Below are positions 25,837 to 35,329 of a stretch of 64,000 nucleotides of DNA, piece after piece. The notes beneath the pieces were generated by a model that did not search any database, was not told the origin of the DNA, and saw only the letters and a program-made list of their open reading frames with translations. Location: assembly GCF_009903685.1 (NCBI RefSeq), contig NZ_JAAABI010000001.1:248001-312000 (forward strand), written 5' to 3'. A program made the translations under genes and the position numbers. Position 1 is the stretch's first letter. The number at the start of each line of letters is the position of its first letter. Source of the DNA: Flagellimonas ochracea. Its GTDB lineage: Bacteria > Bacteroidota > Bacteroidia > Flavobacteriales > Flavobacteriaceae.

Positions 25837-26778
25837 TCAGTTCTTCGTCAAAGGACTGATGATTTTAACATCTTGAAAGGCAATGGCTCCCCGAACAATG
25901 CTTGATATGACTTCCTTAAGTGCTTCAGTTATTTGAATCTTCAACTCACTCTTATGGTAGATGAGACTTATTTCCCGAGCGGGCGATGGATTTTTAAAAG
26001 GTTTTAAAAACTGCTTTTTGCTGGATTCCAGTTGCAAGGTGTTCAAATACGGCAACAACGTCATTCCCATGCCTTCATCGGCCAGACTCACCAAGGTCTC
26101 AAAACTTCCGCTTTCAATTTTAAACTGCTCTCCATTGAGGTTTTTGGGTGACTGGCAGAGGTTAATGACCCCATCTCTAAAACAATGTCCGTCCTGCAAA
26201 AGAAGAATATCATTCAGATTCAAGTGTTCAGTGGTCAGCATTTCTTCAGCAGAAAGGCGATGGTTTTTGGGAACGTAGCCCACAAAGGGTTCATAGTATA
26301 AAGGGCGTTCCTTTATAAATTCAATTTCCAAGGGCGTTGCCGCTATGCCAGCATCCAAGTGTCCGTCCAAAATATTACGTATCATCACATCCGTAGGTTG
26401 TTCTTTGATGATCAGGTTGACTTTTGGATATTTTTTGATGAAGGTGTTTAAAAACATGGGCAATAAAGTGGGCATTACCGTAGGAATGATTCCCAAAGTA
26501 TAGTCACCCCCTATAAAGCCTTTGTCCTGATCAACAATATCTTTGATTCGTTCTGCTTCAGCAACAATATTTTTAGCCTGCGCCACTATTTTTTTGCCAA
26601 CTTCGGTGATAGATATGGGTTTTTTGCTGCGGTCAAAGATGAGAACATCGAGCTCGTCCTCCAATTTCTGCACCTGCATGCTCAATGTTGGTTGGGTCAC
26701 AAAACTCTTTTCAGCGGCCAGCGTAAAGTTTCTATGTTCTGCAACTGCCAATACATATTGTAGCTGGGTAATGGTCAT
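25837..26778 (-). CDS. oxyR: Hydrogen-peroxide-sensing LysR regulator OxyR
   Basis: 313 residues. The LysR helix-turn-helix occupies residues 1-60 (LQYVLAVAEHRNFTLAAEKS, TQPTLSMQVQKLE). In the effector domain the OxyR signature GHCFRD places cysteines exactly at 199 and 208 (GHCFRDGVINLC), the numbers and spacing of the disulfide-forming pair in E. coli OxyR, so peroxide sensing is well supported. It is expected to activate catalase and peroxiredoxin genes elsewhere. It is monocistronic. Confidence 0.93.
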   Translation of the reverse strand: MTITQLQYVLAVAEHRNFTLAAEKSFVTQPTLSMQVQKLEDELDVLIFDRSKKPISITEVGKKIVAQAKNIVAEAERIKDIVDQDKGFIGGDYTLGIIPTVMPTLLPMFLNTFIKKYPKVNLIIKEQPTDVMIRNILDGHLDAGIAATPLEIEFIKERPLYYEPFVGYVPKNHRLSAEEMLTTEHLNLNDILLLQDGHCFRDGVINLCQSPKNLNGEQFKIESGSFETLVSLADEGMGMTLLPYLNTLQLESSKKQFLKPFKNPSPAREISLIYHKSELKIQITEALKEVISSIVRGAIAFQDVKIISPLTKN

Positions 26779-26852
26779 ATAGTATAAATTTGAAATATAA
26801 AAATATAAAAAACCATCAATAAATCTTATGGAGCTTAACCAGCTTTTTAGAA

Positions 26853-26880
26853 AATAAAAAAGCCTGCAATATGCAGGCTA
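26853..26880 (-). terminator. Terminator of the DUF2141 gene
   Basis: AGCCTGCA-ATA-TGCAGGCT; on the minus strand it is followed by UUUUUUAUUUUC. It lies between the DUF2141 stop (26912) and the oxyR start. Confidence 0.85.
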
Positions 26881-26911
26881 TGTTTTTAGGTTTTCAAAAG
26901 CTTCAAAAGCC

Positions 26912-27331
26912 TCAAAAGCGGATACTCAACTCCAAATCTTCTTCTTTGACCTCAAATTTGGCCATTTCAAAAGTAGGAGGTCCATAGGACATGTCGTTGC
27001 CTGACATTCCATAACTCTCTTTGGGCATGCCGTTTTCTTGGTAGTCCATTCTGTTATTTTCATTTGCATCGTGGAGCGCCATTATGGCATAGGTGCCTGG
27101 GATGACATTATCAAAGGTGAAGGTTACCTTTCCATTTTCGATTGCTCTTACAGTGTTTTGAAAGCCCGCACCTTTCATAAAGGTGTCAGCTGTGTGTAAG
27201 CCGGCCAAAACTTGTCCTTCGTCGCTTGTTACATTGTCAATGGTAACTTTAATCTGGATTCCTTGGTTTTCTTGCGCCAATCCCATTAGGCTTACAAATA
27301 ATAGTGTCAATGATAGTGCTACAATTTTCAT
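26912..27331 (-). CDS. DUF2141 family secreted protein
   Basis: About 139 residues from ATG 27331, with signal peptide MKIVALSLTLLFVSLMGLAQ. The mature domain follows DUF2141: IKVTIDNVTSDEGQVLAGLH, then VIPGTYAIMALHDANENNRM and MSYGPPTFEMAKFEV. Predicted periplasmic beta-sandwich, function unknown. It is divergent from a TonB-dependent receptor with about 210 bases between starts, and an inverted repeat lies in that region, so the two may be coregulated. Confidence 0.88.
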   Translation of the reverse strand: MKIVALSLTLLFVSLMGLAQENQGIQIKVTIDNVTSDEGQVLAGLHTADTFMKGAGFQNTVRAIENGKVTFTFDNVIPGTYAIMALHDANENNRMDYQENGMPKESYGMSGNDMSYGPPTFEMAKFEVKEEDLELSIRF

Positions 27332-27421
27332 AAGGTACTTTTTTATTTGATTAATGGCCCAAAATTGAACCAAAGGTCTCCTCCAATAAAATTCACTTGA
27401 CTGAAATGTAGATTTTTGATT

Positions 27422-27445
27422 CCGAATTGTACGACGGGAATTCGG
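27422..27445. promoter_or_regulatory. Inverted repeat between DUF2141 and the TonB receptor
   Basis: CCGAATT-N10-AATTCGG, perfect 7-base arms, about 90 bases from the DUF2141 start and 97 bases from the receptor start. A candidate operator for a dimeric regulator controlling both divergent genes; the regulator is unknown. Confidence 0.35.
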
Positions 27446-27541
27446 TTTTCAATTCATCCATTAAAATGGACAATTGGGTATTTCCTTTTAGTTCTTTAAA
27501 AAGTCAAGAGGCATTTTTGGGCCATCAAAAAACGAATGGTC

Positions 27542-29701
27542 ATGAAAAACCTTGTCCTTTTCATTAGCTTACTCTTTTTCAGCAGCGTACAGGCCCAAAC
27601 GGTTATATCAGGAAGGGTCACGGACACAAAAAAAAATCCAATTGCAGGGGCCAATGTATATCTGGAGGGGACCTATGATGGTGCCTCTACGGACGAGAAT
27701 GGAAATTTTAATTTTGAAACCGTGGAAACGGGCACCCAGACTTTGGTTGTCTCCATACTTTCTTATGAGCCGCACTACGAGGTTGGGGATGTAAAATATT
27801 TTAACGAATTAACAATTAGCTTGATTGAATCCATTAATTCCTTAACCGGGGTTACCTTGACTGCTGGTACTTTTGAAGCAGGGGATAACTCCAAAGTGTC
27901 CGTGTTAAAACCTTTGGACATTGTTACCACAGCCGGTGCCGTTGGCGATTTTGTTGGAGCATTGCAAACCTTACCGGGCACGGCCACGGTGAACGAGGAT
28001 GGCCGATTGTTTGTTCGCGGCGGAGATGCCGGGGAGACCCAGGTTTTTATTGATGGACTTCGAGTTTTTCAGCCCTTTAATGCCACGGCCAACAATATTC
28101 CTACACGAGGAAGGTTTTCAGCTTTCCTTTTCAAAGGAATCACTTTCAGCACAGGAGGATATTCTGCTGAATACGGACAGGCACTCTCTAGCGTACTGTT
28201 GTTGAACACCACTGATGTTCCGACACAAGAAAAAACGGACGTTTCCATAATGTCTGTTGGGGCAGGTCTGGGACATACCGAAATATGGGGAGATCAATCC
28301 GTAAGCTTAAACACTTCCTATATCAATTTGGCACCCTACGAGGGCTTGATACCTTCCACACAAGGGGTGAGGTGGAACAGTCCTTATGAATCCATATCGG
28401 GAGAAGCAGTCTTTAGAAGTAAAGGAGAGAGAAGCATGTTTAAACTGTACACTGGATTTAATCACGCTAATTTGGATATCGAGCAAGAAGACATCAATTT
28501 TGAGGATTTTGTTAGCTTTCAGTTGACCAATGACAACCTATATTTCAATAGCTCCTATAAATATTTCTTTGAAAATGATTGGAGTATAACCACCGGGGCT
28601 TCCGTTGCTTGGGATACCAACGATATTGTTTTGCTCGAAGACAATATTGAAACCAAAGAGAGGGCTATGCATACCAAATTGAAAGCCCACAAAAGCTTTA
28701 GCAGCAAACTGAATATAGATTTGGGGACGGAACTTTTTATCGTGGATTATGAAGATACCCTCACCGAGCAAGAAGGTGTGCTTTTGGGGAGCGGGTACAA
28801 TAATCAGTTGTGGGCTGGTTTTGTGGAGACCAACATTTTTTTCAGCAATCAATTGGCCATGAAAGTGGGTGCCAGAGCAGAGCACAGTTCACTGTTGACA
28901 GATTTTACGCTGTCACCTCGGGTTTCTTTGGCATACAAGCCGGGAGAAAAAGGTCAGTTTTCATTGGCCTATGGCGATTTTTACCAAAACCCTAGGAACG
29001 AAGTCATCAAATTTGATGATACTCTGCTTTCAGAAAGAACTTCGCACTACATACTGAATTACCAGTACTTGGAAGACGGAAAGACACTCAGGGCTGAAGC
29101 TTACTACAAGGATTACCGGAATCTTATAAAGCATGATACCCAACAGCCACAGTTTAATTCGGTTTTTAGCAATAACGGTTTCGGACATGCCGCAGGACTT
29201 GATATTTTTTGGAGAGATAATAAGAGTGTTAAAAACCTCGACTATTGGCTTTCCTATTCTTTTTTGGATACCGAAAGGGATTTTAGGGATTTCAGAGAAG
29301 CGGTCAGACCCAACTTTGCCCCGAAACACAATCTATCCTTGGTCACGAAATATTGGGTGGACGATTTACGGTCACAGGTAGGGTTTTCTTATGCTTTTGC
29401 ATCGGGTAGGCCGTATGACAATGCGAACACTGCGGAGTTTATGGCTGAAAGGACCAAGTCTTTTAACAGCTTGAGTTTCAATTGGGCCTACCTAATCGAC
29501 CAGCAAAAAATTCTATATTTCTCTGTGAACAATGTATTGGGCTTCAATAACATCAATAATTATCAATATGCTAACACACCCAATGGCAATGGAACTTTTG
29601 ACCGCAGGGCCATCAGACCCGCAGCGGATAGTTTTTTCTTTGTAGGCTTCTTTTGGACCATTAGCTCCGACGGCAAAAGCAACCAGTTGGATAACCTTTA
29701 G
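27542..29701 (+). CDS. TonB-dependent receptor
   Basis: 719-residue outer-membrane transporter. From ATG 27542: signal peptide MKNLVLFISLLFFSSVQAQ, carboxypeptidase-like domain (ISGRVTDTKKNPIAGANVYL, STDENGNFNFETVETG), plug (GALQTLPGTATVNEDGRLFV, then RGGDAGETQVFIDGL), and a barrel. Complete, unlike the first receptor. The substrate is unknown. It is convergent with the DoxX gene only 2 bases away, so the terminators must lie inside one another's coding sequence or be absent. Confidence 0.93.
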   Translation: MKNLVLFISLLFFSSVQAQTVISGRVTDTKKNPIAGANVYLEGTYDGASTDENGNFNFETVETGTQTLVVSILSYEPHYEVGDVKYFNELTISLIESINSLTGVTLTAGTFEAGDNSKVSVLKPLDIVTTAGAVGDFVGALQTLPGTATVNEDGRLFVRGGDAGETQVFIDGLRVFQPFNATANNIPTRGRFSAFLFKGITFSTGGYSAEYGQALSSVLLLNTTDVPTQEKTDVSIMSVGAGLGHTEIWGDQSVSLNTSYINLAPYEGLIPSTQGVRWNSPYESISGEAVFRSKGERSMFKLYTGFNHANLDIEQEDINFEDFVSFQLTNDNLYFNSSYKYFFENDWSITTGASVAWDTNDIVLLEDNIETKERAMHTKLKAHKSFSSKLNIDLGTELFIVDYEDTLTEQEGVLLGSGYNNQLWAGFVETNIFFSNQLAMKVGARAEHSSLLTDFTLSPRVSLAYKPGEKGQFSLAYGDFYQNPRNEVIKFDDTLLSERTSHYILNYQYLEDGKTLRAEAYYKDYRNLIKHDTQQPQFNSVFSNNGFGHAAGLDIFWRDNKSVKNLDYWLSYSFLDTERDFRDFREAVRPNFAPKHNLSLVTKYWVDDLRSQVGFSYAFASGRPYDNANTAEFMAERTKSFNSLSFNWAYLIDQQKILYFSVNNVLGFNNINNYQYANTPNGNGTFDRRAIRPAADSFFFVGFFWTISSDGKSNQLDNL

Positions 29702-29703
29702 GT

Positions 29704-30126
29704 TTATTTCTGCATTTTCAGATAATAATCAGCCGAGTGCTTGCCAGAACCATAAACGATAAAGAAAATACACACTAAAAAAGCCACTATTGCCATAATT
29801 AGGTTGGTTGCGTTCATTTCACCCAAAAAATTGGTCAATATGGCTCCCAACAAAATAGGTAATTGAGCCACTGAGGCCCATCGGGTCAATAGCCCAACCA
29901 CAATTAAAAACCCACCTACAAAATGGGCGGGGGCTATGTAGTGCAGAATGATCATACCTCCGGGCATATCCTGAAACGGTTGGGCAATGATCATCATCTG
30001 TTCATGATTGGACATGAATTCCACCCCTTTAATAAAAAGAAAAACCCCAAATGCGACACGAAGTAAATCTAATGGATAATAAGTATGGGCATTGGCCCAT
30101 TTGTTTAAGTTTTTGACTGTTCCCAT
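29704..30126 (-). CDS. DoxX family membrane protein
   Basis: 140 residues with four hydrophobic helices. Pattern: YYPLDLLRVAFGVFLFIKGV, then LHYIAPAHFVGGFLIVVGLL, TRWASVAQLPILLGAILTNF and LIMAIVAFLVCIFFIVYG. Typical small DoxX quinone-linked inner-membrane protein; members have been linked to redox homeostasis. Isolated on the minus strand. Confidence 0.88.
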   Translation of the reverse strand: MGTVKNLNKWANAHTYYPLDLLRVAFGVFLFIKGVEFMSNHEQMMIIAQPFQDMPGGMIILHYIAPAHFVGGFLIVVGLLTRWASVAQLPILLGAILTNFLGEMNATNLIMAIVAFLVCIFFIVYGSGKHSADYYLKMQK

Positions 30127-30312
30127 GGCGCCAGCTATTTTTATTCACCTTATAAGATACTCATTTTTAGTGATATATGGAATAGTTATTTTTCAAATTT
30201 TGAGGGGCTACCAGCAGAAGATGATTGAATCGTAACTGCTGTAAAATGCATTTAAACTGTTTATTTGTCTTGAGAGTGAAGAAAGTATCGGGGACTGGAT
30301 CTATATTATGTA

Positions 30313-30792
30313 TTAATCGTCGGTCAATACCAACTCCATCTGGATATCACTTCTTTCATAGGGCGATTTGGCTCCTACTATCTCAACAAACCCCAATTTT
30401 CGGTATAGGTTGATGGCAGGCTCTAAAATTCGGTTACTCTCCAAATACAATTTTTTGCAGCCTAGCAGTTTTGCTTTTTCAATGATGTGATGTCCCAATA
30501 GTTTGCCGATACCTTTTCCTTGGGCTTTCGGAGAAACACCCATTTTGGCCAGCTCAAACTCAAAATCTTCACGGTCACTGGGTATTAAGGCGCATACTCC
30601 TACAGGATCATCAGCTAGCAAAGCAACAGCAATGTAGCCCCCCTTGTCCAAGATATAGGTCCTTGGATTGTTCAATGAAACATGGTCCATTTCCTCCATT
30701 CTAAAATACTTTACAATCCATTCTTCATTTAATGCTCTAAAGGCATTTTTATAGGCATCCGAAAAGGGTACAATCTTCACTTTTTTATCCAT
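30313..30792 (-). CDS. GNAT family N-acetyltransferase
   Basis: About 159 residues. The acetyl-CoA binding motif is LAKMGVSPKAQGKGIGKLLG (Q-x-x-G-x-G/A pattern), followed by LYLESNRILEPAINLYRKLG and F in the usual C-terminal arrangement. The first Met at 30798 or the one two codons later (30792) are both possible. The acceptor substrate is unknown. It stands alone. Confidence 0.88.
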   Translation of the reverse strand: MDKKVKIVPFSDAYKNAFRALNEEWIVKYFRMEEMDHVSLNNPRTYILDKGGYIAVALLADDPVGVCALIPSDREDFEFELAKMGVSPKAQGKGIGKLLGHHIIEKAKLLGCKKLYLESNRILEPAINLYRKLGFVEIVGAKSPYERSDIQMELVLTDD

Positions 30793-31096
30793 AACCATAC
30801 TTAGGATTGACTATGTCAAAATTAATTTAAAAGCTGAAGAACATTATCAACATATATCGGGAAACATTCCGGTTTTTGGTGAAAAAACCATCGTTCTAGT
30901 AGTTTTTGCAAAGGATTGACCATATATTTTTTGTGCGGTTCAACGAGAAAATTGGGTTTTTATCGAGATTCAACGTAATATTATACTTTAAGACAAGTTG
31001 CCACTTTATAAGTATCCCAAATCTTACTAATGAGGCCAAAAAAAATGAACATGCCTGTCCCCTGCAGGTCCATTAACCTACAAAACCATCTCGGCT

Positions 31097-32872
31097 ATGG
31101 AAATAAAACTACCCCTATTCCTAAAATTCTTAAAAGAATATAATGCCCGCTGGATTCTATTGTTGATAATAATCAGCATTTTCTTGTGTGGCAATTCCAA
31201 CGCACAGGAGAACAATCCGTACGTAAGCTATAATGTGCCTTTTCAGAACCTGTTGAAGTTCAATCGGTTTTTGATTAACCCCACTTTTTCGACAGTTCGA
31301 GAGGATAAATCCTATGTAAATCTGTTTCATCGAAGCCAAAGTGCCAGTTTTGACAATAATAACCAAAACTATTTCTTGAGCTATAGTGGAAGATTGAATG
31401 AAAGGATTGGTCTTGGCTTAAGCCTGTATAATCAGCAAGAAGGAATAATATCCAACCTTGGGGTCATGGCGAATTATTCACATGGCATACAATTGGGGCA
31501 AAAGAGTAGTCTTAGTTTTGGGGTAAACATTCCGTACTACACCAGTAACTTTGACCCCGATAGAGCCATAGCCTTGGAGGATGATCCCCTATTGAATGAC
31601 GCTACACAAACATCCATCATTTCGTTTCAACCTGGACTCAATCTTTCATTGGGAAAATTTGATTTTGGCGTATTTGCACAAAACCTAGTGGATTATAACC
31701 TCAACACAGGTAAGTCGTTGACGGAGCTGAGTGATAAAACATTTTCTGGACATATACAATTTGCACACGAGTTTGAGAACGGTGCCGGTATTTTGGAAGA
31801 TGGTCGTCTACTACCCTTGGCAAGAGCTCGATTTGAACCAGACCAAGACCCAGTTTTTGGTGGGGGCCTTATTTTGGATTTACCCAAATTGGGTTGGATT
31901 CAAGGGGGCTACGATCAATTTTACGGAGCTTCGGCCGGAACAGGTTTTAATCTAAACAGGAGACTTTCTTTTGGATACAATTTTGAAAAGAATATCAGTA
32001 GCAACCTTACCAATTTAGGTGTGACCCATGAGGTGTCCATAGCGTATACCTTTATCCCCAATTTATCCAAGAACGTAATGATTGTAGCGGATAATAGCAC
32101 CAATCCAAAACCAATCGAAGGAACCTTTGTCGCGGATGCCAAACCGGAAAAAGTGGAAAAGAGCGGCAAATTGGATGCACAAACCACACTTCGACCTACT
32201 AACAAGGAAGATTTAGCTTTTTGGGAGGCGCAAATTGAACAGCTGAAAGCACAACAACAGGATAACTATGCCGTAATCAACGAGTTGATTTTCAAGATGG
32301 ATTCTTTGGAATCGCATCGACAAAGAGATCTTGAAAAACGTTTTGAAATGGTTATGCGCATGGTAAAACGCCATACCAATGATGAAAGTCCTGAAATAGA
32401 ATCCAAGGCCCAAAAACTTTATCTAGCAAAGAATGAGGACCTTGATTCCATCTACAATGCGATGGAAACACCGCAATTGGCCGTTAACGCCCCAAAACCT
32501 GTGAAAAAGGAAACAGCAGCACATAAAAAGGGAACATTTACCGGAGGGGACTACAAACCTATTGAAAGGTTTATCAATCTAGACGGTGTGGGCAAGGGGC
32601 ATTATATAGTGGCCAATGTATTTAAGAACGAACGATATTTAAAGAACTTCATGGCCAAACTCAAAGCGCAAGGACTGGATGCGAAGTACTTTAAAAACCC
32701 TGACAATGGATTGAATTATGTTTATCTCGCTAAATACCAGAAAAATGAGGAGGCCTATGCTGCATATCGGTCCAAAATGAAAGGCAAGTACAAAGAGGAT
32801 ATCTGGATCATGCATGTGGATAACCCTAGGTATTCCAATTGGGCCGACACCATGTATCAGGACAACGAGTAA
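31097..32872 (+). CDS. PorP/SprF-type membrane protein with C-terminal SPOR-like domain
   Basis: 591 residues. A signal-anchor-like N-terminus (WILLLIIISIFLCGNSNAQ) leads to a PorP/SprF beta-barrel domain (about residues 38-320: NRFLINPTFSTVREDKSYVN, LSYSGRLNERIGLGLSLYNQ, GLILDLPKLGWIQGGYDQFY, VSIAYTFIP). Then comes a charged linker with a coiled-coil-like segment (LAFWEAQIEQLKAQQQDNYA) and a C-terminal SPOR-like domain (GKGHYIVANVFKNERYLKNF...LNYVYLAKYQ). PorP/SprF partners the type IX secretion and gliding machinery. SPOR domains bind denuded peptidoglycan, so this could tether a barrel to the wall. Confidence 0.85.
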   Translation: MEIKLPLFLKFLKEYNARWILLLIIISIFLCGNSNAQENNPYVSYNVPFQNLLKFNRFLINPTFSTVREDKSYVNLFHRSQSASFDNNNQNYFLSYSGRLNERIGLGLSLYNQQEGIISNLGVMANYSHGIQLGQKSSLSFGVNIPYYTSNFDPDRAIALEDDPLLNDATQTSIISFQPGLNLSLGKFDFGVFAQNLVDYNLNTGKSLTELSDKTFSGHIQFAHEFENGAGILEDGRLLPLARARFEPDQDPVFGGGLILDLPKLGWIQGGYDQFYGASAGTGFNLNRRLSFGYNFEKNISSNLTNLGVTHEVSIAYTFIPNLSKNVMIVADNSTNPKPIEGTFVADAKPEKVEKSGKLDAQTTLRPTNKEDLAFWEAQIEQLKAQQQDNYAVINELIFKMDSLESHRQRDLEKRFEMVMRMVKRHTNDESPEIESKAQKLYLAKNEDLDSIYNAMETPQLAVNAPKPVKKETAAHKKGTFTGGDYKPIERFINLDGVGKGHYIVANVFKNERYLKNFMAKLKAQGLDAKYFKNPDNGLNYVYLAKYQKNEEAYAAYRSKMKGKYKEDIWIMHVDNPRYSNWADTMYQDNE

Positions 32873-32883
32873 TAGTAATTCAA

Positions 32884-33495
32884 TTACTTTTTTGTAGCAT
32901 TTATGTGGTCTGCAATGGCTTTGCTGGCAGCATCATTCTTTTCATTGAGCTCTGAAACAATTCTGGGATGGTCCTCAGGCCGGGTTTGGGAGAGCTTGTA
33001 AGCAGCTTGGATTTCTTCAATTTCAATCTGAAACCCTACTACTCCTTTCACTTGACGTAAGGTTTTTGGTGACATATCCTTTAGTGATACCGGTTCTTTT
33101 GAATTCTTTTCATACTTGTACACAAGTCTATGTAGCGAAGCCATCGTGTCCGCTTCATCCATAATTGCAATACTTCCGTATACATGAACGGCAATGTAGT
33201 CCCAGGTAGGAACTTCCTCTTCTTTATACCAGGAAGAAGAAATATAGGTGTGAGGCCCATTGAAAATACAAAGCACCTTTTCTGATTCTTGGAAAGCTTT
33301 CCACTGTGGATTGGCCTTGGCAATGTGCCCAACTAGGATATTCTTACCCTTATCGTTCATTTCAAGTTCCAAGGGAATGTGTGAGGCCCATGGTTGGCCG
33401 TCGAGTTGATTGACCAAAATACCAAAACTGTTTTGTTTGATGAAATCCCTTATTTCCTCAAGGTTCTCGTTTTTGTAATAATGGGGGATGTACAT
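32884..33495 (-). CDS. PaiB-type FMN-binding protein
   Basis: 203 residues from ATG 33495 (MYIPHYYKNENLEEIRDFIK), the characteristic start of the family annotated as FMN-binding negative transcriptional regulator (PaiB). Other family parts: WASHIPLELE, GHIAKANPQWKAF, VLCIFNGPHTYISSSWY, VPTWDYIAVHVYG. The fold is a flavin-reductase-like split barrel. In Bacillus, PaiB is paired with the acetyltransferase PaiA; here a GNAT gene lies about 2 kb away but is not adjacent. Confidence 0.88.
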   Translation of the reverse strand: MYIPHYYKNENLEEIRDFIKQNSFGILVNQLDGQPWASHIPLELEMNDKGKNILVGHIAKANPQWKAFQESEKVLCIFNGPHTYISSSWYKEEEVPTWDYIAVHVYGSIAIMDEADTMASLHRLVYKYEKNSKEPVSLKDMSPKTLRQVKGVVGFQIEIEEIQAAYKLSQTRPEDHPRIVSELNEKNDAASKAIADHINATKK

Positions 33496-33580
33496 GGCTC
33501 TACTAAAAACTAACGGCAATCAAATGCGTCAGTAAAGATATGAAGACTTCAAGTTTTTGATTTTTTTAAAAATAAATGAA

Positions 33581-33606
33581 AAAAAGACCCTAAAAAGGGT
33601 CTTTTT
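33581..33606 (-). terminator. Terminator of the NTF2-like lipoprotein gene
   Basis: AAAAAGACCC-TAAAAA-GGGTCTTTTT, symmetrical and able to work in both directions. On the minus strand it lies 14 bases after the stop at 33620. Confidence 0.85.
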
Positions 33607-33619
33607 GCATGATTGGTGA

Positions 33620-34135
33620 TTATTCAGTTTGCTCCTGGTCCTCGGCCATTTGTGCCGCTGCCTCAATTTTTTGAAGCTCCATTACAATTTCGGTAGGGTC
33701 CCAATACCCATACTCTCTTACAATTTTACCGTCAACAAATTGATAGGTAAGATGTATGGGAATGGTCATTTCTTTACCATTTGCAGCCAAGGTGCCTTTC
33801 CAGTCCAACCAACAGTTTACCCATGTTTCGCCATCATCTGTGAGTACCATTTCATACTCTTGGTCATCCATAAACCCCCGTGAGGCATAATTGTTGTCGG
33901 TCTGTTTGTGGTAATCCATAGCTTCACTGGGGGACAATGGATTTTCCCGGGTATTGTAAAAGGTTTTGGAAGTATCGGCATACATACTGGTATCAAAGTT
34001 TTTACTATTGTAGTTGGCGATTAAATTCTTGACAGTGTCAATTTCTGGTGAATTTTGCGTGTAACGCACCGGACCTTGTTGGCAGGCCCCGAAAATAAGT
34101 GCCACAAGTGCACATTGAAGAATAATGCTTTTCAT
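33620..34135 (-). CDS. SnoaL/NTF2-like lipoprotein
   Basis: 171 residues. Lipoprotein signal MKSIILQCALVALIFGAC. The mature part (IDTVKNLIANYNSKNFDTSM, TFYNTRENPLSPSEAMDYHK, WVNCWLDWKGTLAANGKEM, LTYQFVDGKIVREYGYWD) follows the cone-shaped NTF2/SnoaL fold. No catalytic residues are evident. Its own transcript ends at the terminator at 33581-33606. Confidence 0.75.
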   Translation of the reverse strand: MKSIILQCALVALIFGACQQGPVRYTQNSPEIDTVKNLIANYNSKNFDTSMYADTSKTFYNTRENPLSPSEAMDYHKQTDNNYASRGFMDDQEYEMVLTDDGETWVNCWLDWKGTLAANGKEMTIPIHLTYQFVDGKIVREYGYWDPTEIVMELQKIEAAAQMAEDQEQTE

Positions 34136-34705
34136 TGTTTTTGGTTTTTAGTTGTTTAATTGAGATAAAGGGAAGCCCAAGCTTGTTTCCGCATTGGCTT
34201 CGTACTTTAGATTATAAAGCCTGTGTCAACAATATCTGTCACAGAAGACTTCAGGATAAATAATGACTGGTATGAATAATTGTTCTTAAAAACTAACGTT
34301 GGCAACTTGCTTAAATTCAAACATCATAGAACGACCTCAATGGCAAGTAAGGATCTAATTTAATATGGGGAACAAACCGAAAATGATGTGGGACGGGAAT
34401 AAATAAGCTATCGGTTACCGAATATAGTAAAAATCTGAAAATGAAATATTTAAAAATGAAATAATGTAAAAATTGTTCATAAAAACTCATTATTCCGCTA
34501 CTTTTCTTACACGCATCAAGGCTGTTTCTTTGGATTTCAAGACAAAGAACAAAAAAATAGGCCGTGTCAAACCATTTGTTGATTGGTCAGAGGTGTATAA
34601 ACACAATTCATCCGCAATAAAATACAGTTCGGTCAATGCTTCTTTGATGATGTATTGGTTGAATGCAATTTTGTGCCATAGTAATTCAACAAAAAACGAA
34701 CAGTC
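34136..34705. other. 570-base region upstream of the 2TM kinase operon
   Basis: No convincing gene. TCGGTTACCGA (34411-34421) is a short odd palindrome flanked by CTA and TAG, a possible operator. A 78-codon frame at 34473-34709 needs a TTG start and has no recognisable content. The region should contain the promoter for the operon starting at 34706. Confidence 0.45.
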
Positions 34706-35329
34706 ATGAAAAAACTCCTCACATTGGTCCTTTTGGGCATCGCTTCAATCTCATTTGCACAAGATCGTTATGATCAAGGCATGAAAAAGGCCTTCGCACT
34801 ATGGAAAGATCAAAAGGTCGTTGAGGCATCCAATCTCTTCGAACGTATTGCCATGGCAGAACCCGACAATTGGCTACCCCACTATTACGTAACACAATTA
34901 AATACTTTGATTTCCTTTGGAGAAAAGGATAAGGAAAAATTGACAAAACAATTGGAAAAGGCCAAAGAGTTTTTGGATTTGGCCAAGGCCATATCACCCA
35001 ACAACCCAGAACTTTTGATACAGGAAGCAATGATCAACACAGCATGGATTTCGTTTGATGGAGCAACTTATGGAATGACATTGTCCCCAATAAATGCTCA
35101 ATTGTACCAGAAGGCATTGGCTTTGGCCCCAGAAAATCCGCGAGTGGTATTTTCAAAAGCGGAATGGGACATGGGCAGTGCTCGATATTTTGGAAAGGAT
35201 ACTGCGCCTTATTGCAAGAATGTAGAGCGAGCACTGGAACTTTTTGCTAATTTTAGCAATGACACACCTTTTTATCCCTCCTGGGGAAAGGAGCGAGCGG
35301 AGATGATTTACAAACAATGCGGTGAATAG
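34706..35329 (+). CDS. Secreted TPR-repeat protein
   Basis: 207 residues. Signal peptide MKKLLTLVLLGIASISFAQ, then TPR-like helices (YDQGMKKAFALWKDQKVVEA, EKAKEFLDLAKAISPNNPE, LYQKALALAPENPRVVFSKA). It lies in the periplasm or outer membrane. Its stop overlaps the GTG start of the LytS-type kinase by 8 bases, so it is the first gene of that operon and could be an accessory sensor or ligand protein; this is inference from position. Confidence 0.85.
   Translation: MKKLLTLVLLGIASISFAQDRYDQGMKKAFALWKDQKVVEASNLFERIAMAEPDNWLPHYYVTQLNTLISFGEKDKEKLTKQLEKAKEFLDLAKAISPNNPELLIQEAMINTAWISFDGATYGMTLSPINAQLYQKALALAPENPRVVFSKAEWDMGSARYFGKDTAPYCKNVERALELFANFSNDTPFYPSWGKERAEMIYKQCGE

Noticed and set aside
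34473-34709. Plus-strand frame of 78 codons ahead of the TPR gene
   Set aside because: It needs a TTG start, has no recognisable domain, and its end merely overlaps the next start by chance; more likely the leader region of the operon.
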